From assembly GCA_943326975.2 (NCBI GenBank), contig CALPVI020000054.1:1-8762 (forward strand): 8,762 nucleotides of DNA, written 5' to 3'. The position numbers were made by a program, and so were the translations under genes. This stretch comes from Actinomyces viscosus. Lineage in GTDB: Bacteria > Bacteroidota > Bacteroidia > Flavobacteriales_D > Crocinitomicaceae. The notes below the pieces were generated by a model that was given only the letters and a program-made list of their open reading frames with translations, ran no database searches and was not told the DNA's origin. Each line of letters opens with the position of its first letter. Positions within the stretch are counted from its first letter, which is position 1. Positions 6,825-8,762 of this stretch are shown here, piece by piece.

Positions 6825-7433
6825 GTGAAAATACCTTCAAAATATATCGAAAATGCTGTTGAGCAATTATCCTCACTTCCGGGAATAGGTAAAAGAACAG
6901 CGTTGCGCCTTGTGCTTCAATTAATGAAACGTTCGGATTTAGAAGTAAGGCAATTTTCTGAAGCGTTTTTAGATATGAAACTAAATGTAGTACATTGTCA
7001 ATCATGTGGCAATGTTTCTGATGCTGAAATATGTGCGATTTGTTCAGATGAGAAAAGAGATCAATCAACTATTTGTGTAGTAGAAGATATTAGAGATGTA
7101 TTAGCAATTGAAGCGACGCAAACCTACAGAGGTATATACCATGTACTTGGTGGAATTATTTCACCCATGGATGGTGTTGGACCAACTGATCTTAATATCT
7201 TACCGCTAATTGAAAAAGCTAGAGATCACAAAATAAATGAAGTAATTTTCGCTTTAAGTCCAACGATGGAGGGTGATACTACAAATTTCTATCTTTATAA
7301 GAAGTTAAAGGAATTTGAAATTCAAATCACAACTCTTTCTAGAGGAGTTTCTGTCGGTTCAGAATTGCAATATGCTGATGAACTTACATTGGGACGTTCA
7401 TTAATAAATAGACAACCTTTTAAAACAAATTAA
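6825..7433 (+). CDS. recR: Recombination mediator protein RecR
   Basis: RecR works with RecO (and RecF) to load RecA on SSB-coated single-stranded DNA during gap repair. The 202-residue length is typical. Seen: helix-hairpin-helix motif LPGIGKRTA (18-26), a four-cysteine zinc site C58/C61/C70/C73, and a Toprim domain beginning VVEDIRDV (85-92, E87 and D88), with HVLGG, the MDGVGP loop and the C-terminal SRGVSVGSELQYADELTLGR segment. The start is GTG at 6825: a stop (TAA 6813-6815) lies just upstream in frame and no ATG occurs before residue 34, so GTG is effectively forced; the nearby ATG at 6823 is out of frame and stops at once. It is divergent from the smpB unit, with about 100 bp between them. 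An all-AT inverted repeat lies downstream. Confidence 0.97.
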   Translation: MKIPSKYIENAVEQLSSLPGIGKRTALRLVLQLMKRSDLEVRQFSEAFLDMKLNVVHCQSCGNVSDAEICAICSDEKRDQSTICVVEDIRDVLAIEATQTYRGIYHVLGGIISPMDGVGPTDLNILPLIEKARDHKINEVIFALSPTMEGDTTNFYLYKKLKEFEIQITTLSRGVSVGSELQYADELTLGRSLINRQPFKTN

Positions 7434-7445
7434 AGAGCTAAAAAA

Positions 7446-7469
7446 CAATTTTTCACATAATAAAAATTG
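7446..7469 (+). terminator. AT-only inverted repeat after recR, weak terminator candidate
   Basis: CAATTTTT (7446-7453) pairs perfectly with AAAAATTG (7462-7469) around an 8-nt loop, 12 bp after the recR stop codon. The stem contains one G-C pair and no T-run follows, so intrinsic termination would be inefficient; it may only protect the 3' end or be chance in AT-rich DNA. Confidence 0.3.
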
Positions 7470-7544
7470 CAATTATATACGATTCTTTTAGTCTTTTCAT
7501 CCTTCATTCTCTTTCAGTTCAATTCATTGAAAAAAAATATTTTC

Positions 7545-7568
7545 AAAAAAAAAGGCTAAAAAGTAGCC
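7545..7568. promoter_or_regulatory. Hairpin with flanking A9 tract in the leader of the RRM gene
   Basis: GGCTA (7554-7558) and TAGCC (7564-7568) form a perfect 5-bp stem with loop AAAAG, the most G/C-rich structure in the 211-bp gap between recR and the RRM gene. Nine A (7545-7553) precede it, so read on the minus strand it has the form of an intrinsic terminator (stem then T9), although no minus-strand gene lies to its right. On the plus strand it would sit about 80 nt upstream of the RRM start codon as a leader element. A second AT-rich inverted repeat (TTGAAAA 7527-7533 with TTTTCAA 7540-7546) adjoins it. Confidence 0.45.
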
Positions 7569-7644
7569 CACGTAGGAATTTTATCTTATTTTCGATTTCT
7601 AATTAATAGAAAAACAACTTTTAAATTTTATTTACAAGCTAAAA

Positions 7645-8283
7645 ATGGCCAGTATATTTGTTGCTAAATTAGATTTTGGCGTTACTGAAGAAGAGTTAAA
7701 AAGACTTTTTGAACAATACGGTAGAGTAGCTAAAGCTTCAATTGCTTTAGATAAGGAAACAAAAAAACCAAGAGGTTTTGCATTTGTTGAGATGAACGAT
7801 GCTGCAGAAGCTGCAGAAGCTATTAAAAACCTTGATGGAACAAGCGTAAATGGACGTCAGATTGCTGTTAAAGAAGCGGATCAACGACCAGATAATCGTG
7901 GAGGAAATTCAGGTGGAGATAGACGTCCAGATTTCAATCGTAACAATAATAGAAATGATCAAAGACCGGGTGGTCCAAGAAATTCGAATATTCAGTCTGA
8001 TTATAAAAAACCGATTGAAGATAGACCAGCTAACTTTACACCTGCTCCCTCTGTAGATTCTATTAAGCCTGTTGTTCGTAAAATAGATAAAGACAAAAAA
8101 CCGAAAGATTGGGATTCTGAAGGGAAAAACAAAAAACCTAAGATGAATGCTTACAAAAAAAGCGGAAAAAATCCTAAGTTTTTTGATGATGAAGATGATG
8201 AAGATTGGGATTTACCATTACCAAAATACGATGATGAAGAAGATTTTGATGATGATGAAGACTACGAAGATGATGAAGATTAA
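7645..8283 (+). CDS. RRM-domain RNA-binding protein with acidic tail
   Basis: Residues 1 to about 78 are one RNA-recognition motif: RNP2 is IFVAKL (4-9) and RNP1 is RGFAFVEM (43-50), with the aromatic residues that stack on RNA bases. The rest looks disordered. Residues 80-115 are rich in Arg, Gly, Asn and Asp (RPDNRGG, NRNNNRND), like an RGG tail; 141-178 are lysine-rich; the last 32 residues (181-212) contain 23 Asp/Glu, two Trp/Phe and two Tyr among them. Short RRM proteins with Gly/Arg tails are common in Bacteroidota and probably act on mRNA, perhaps in cold adaptation or decay; the strongly basic-then-acidic tail is the unusual part. The acidic stretch is encoded by near-repetitive GAT/GAA codons. 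The gene is monocistronic, followed by a strong terminator. Its targets are unknown. Confidence 0.92.
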   Translation: MASIFVAKLDFGVTEEELKRLFEQYGRVAKASIALDKETKKPRGFAFVEMNDAAEAAEAIKNLDGTSVNGRQIAVKEADQRPDNRGGNSGGDRRPDFNRNNNRNDQRPGGPRNSNIQSDYKKPIEDRPANFTPAPSVDSIKPVVRKIDKDKKPKDWDSEGKNKKPKMNAYKKSGKNPKFFDDEDDEDWDLPLPKYDDEEDFDDDEDYEDDED

Positions 8284-8307
8284 TTAACATCATTTATGAT
8301 AAATATT

Positions 8308-8339
8308 AAATGCCTTTCAAATGAGAGGCATTTTTTTTT
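8308..8339 (+). terminator. Rho-independent terminator of the RRM gene
   Basis: AAATGCCTTTC (8308-8318) pairs with GAGAGGCATTT (8323-8333) as an 11-bp stem with one T-G wobble and an AAAT loop, running into nine T (8331-8339). It begins 25 bp after the stop codon. The clearest terminator in the window; the tmRNA -7 box starts two bases past its T-run. Confidence 0.95.
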
Positions 8340-8340
8340 G

Positions 8341-8348
8341 TACATTTG
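8341..8348 (+). promoter_or_regulatory. -7 promoter box of ssrA
   Basis: TACATTTG is an exact match to the Bacteroidota consensus TAnnTTTG and lies 12 nt before the first base of mature tmRNA. Initiation a few bases downstream would leave a short 5' extension, normally removed by RNase P. No good -33 TTTG is visible because that region is the stem of the preceding terminator. Confidence 0.6.
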
Positions 8349-8360
8349 TACTAGTTCTTT

Positions 8361-8762
8361 GGGGTCGTATTGGATTTGACAGCAATAGCAGTTGTCAAGT
8401 GTAAGCATGTAGAGCGTTGTGGTGAAGCTCTTAAATATCTTGTCACGAACAATAATTGACAACACGTCATACGCACTTGCTGCCTAATTTGTTAGACAAA
8501 TTAAGCTTTATTCCTGCTGAAGTATAGTAAGCGGAACGAGTACTCTCTTCAAAAACTCCGCCTGATAGGTTTTGGAAATCGAGGGTTCATCTAAAACAGG
8601 ATAGTAACAATTCCGCTTCGTCGTTGTTATGAAACTCTAGAAGATAAGCTTGTAATTGGGTGTTCTTGTCCGTTTACAAGTCGAAAACTAATCAAAAACT
8701 AAACATGTAGAAAGCTTGAAAATTCGTTGTTTGGACGAGGGTTCGAACCCCTCCGACTCCAC
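8361..8762 (+). ncRNA. ssrA: Transfer-messenger RNA (tmRNA), last bases of CCA cut by window edge
   Basis: tmRNA is charged with alanine, enters stalled ribosomes with SmpB and supplies a short reading frame that tags the nascent chain for degradation. The acceptor stem GGGGTCG (8361-8367) pairs with CGACTCC (8754-8760), including the G3-U pair that specifies alanine. The T-arm is GAGGG (8737-8741), loop TTCGAAC, CCCTC (8749-8753). The long helix P2 is supported by CAAG 8396-8399 with CTTG 8715-8718 and CATGT 8406-8410 with ACATG 8703-8707. A first pseudoknot begins with AGAGC 8411-8415 and GCTCT 8427-8431. The tag frame is at 8458-8487. After the discriminator A (8761) and one C the window ends, so the final CA is missing. 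One-piece form, about 404 nt if CCA is encoded. Confidence 0.97.
8458..8487 (+). other. tmRNA tag reading frame, DNTSYALAA
   Basis: Counting back from TAA at 8485-8487, the frame reads D-N-T-S-Y-A-L-A-A, nine residues as in other Bacteroidota tags and ending in the YALAA protease signal. The resume codon is probably GAC at 8458: the five bases before it are TAATT, matching the UAGUC before the E. coli resume codon at the U, A and second U positions. AAC at 8461 is the next possible start. The stop codon is part of an 8-bp hairpin, TAATTTGT (8485-8492) with ACAAATTA (8496-8503), equivalent to helix 5. Confidence 0.8.

Noticed and set aside
6802..7068. Minus-strand open frame of 88 codons
   Set aside because: It is antisense to the 5' half of recR, whose zinc site and helix-hairpin-helix are unmistakable.
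8280..8465. Minus-strand open frame of 61 codons across the terminator and the tmRNA 5' part
   Set aside because: It lies over a strong terminator and a well-supported structural RNA and shows no protein-like features.
8736..8762. Integration site of a mobile element in the 3' end of ssrA
   Set aside because: tmRNA ends are common attachment sites, but the window stops there and no second copy of the end sequence, integrase or flanking element is visible.
1..8762. Search for a defence, secretion, biosynthetic or mobile gene cluster
   Set aside because: Every gene of any length is either a recognisable housekeeping type or a single membrane protein of unknown role; no multi-gene accessory system is present.

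Overview
The window is AT-rich chromosomal DNA from a member of the Bacteroidota, most likely a flavobacterium-like organism (order Flavobacteriales). Four things point there: a textbook Bacteroidota sigma-A promoter (TTG, 20 nt, TATCTTTG) in front of the first gene and a TACATTTG box in front of tmRNA; the general absence of Shine-Dalgarno sequences; a tmRNA tag ending in YALAA; and protein types (short MenE, ABC-F protein with a degenerate second P-loop, RRM protein) that I associate with that group. The species cannot be told from the window.

Layout, left to right. 1-1086 (-): 5' part of an ABC-F ATPase of the YbiT type, running off the left edge, with its promoter at 1107-1137. 1282-2304 (+): enolase-superfamily enzyme, probably a dipeptide epimerase. 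2305-2602: intergenic, with an unusual array of 13 degenerate hexamers (2373-2450) and a strong terminator serving the minus strand. 2603-3572 (-): two-gene unit, a secreted or lipid-facing thioredoxin-like protein followed 4 bp later by a four-helix membrane protein with a Met/His-rich loop. 3698-5588 (+): menE (menaquinone synthesis) overlapping a membrane-anchored J-domain protein. 5592-6725 (-): a seven-helix membrane protein followed 9 bp later by smpB. 6825-7433 (+): recR. 7645-8283 (+): RRM RNA-binding protein with a strongly acidic tail and a very good terminator. 8361-8762 (+): ssrA (tmRNA), essentially complete, ending inside the CCA tail at the window edge.

Functional links. SmpB and tmRNA, the two partners of trans-translation, are about 2.3 kb apart with recR and the RRM gene between them; together with the ABC-F protein and the J-domain protein this gives the window a translation-quality-control and RNA flavour, although these are independent transcription units. 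The remaining genes look like ordinary housekeeping genes. I see no prophage, insertion sequence, CRISPR array, toxin-antitoxin pair or defence system, and no strong case for a wholly new system. The best candidates for a second look are the hexamer array, the ABC-F protein's second P-loop, the Met/His-rich membrane protein beside the thioredoxin, and the hairpin in the leader of the RRM gene.
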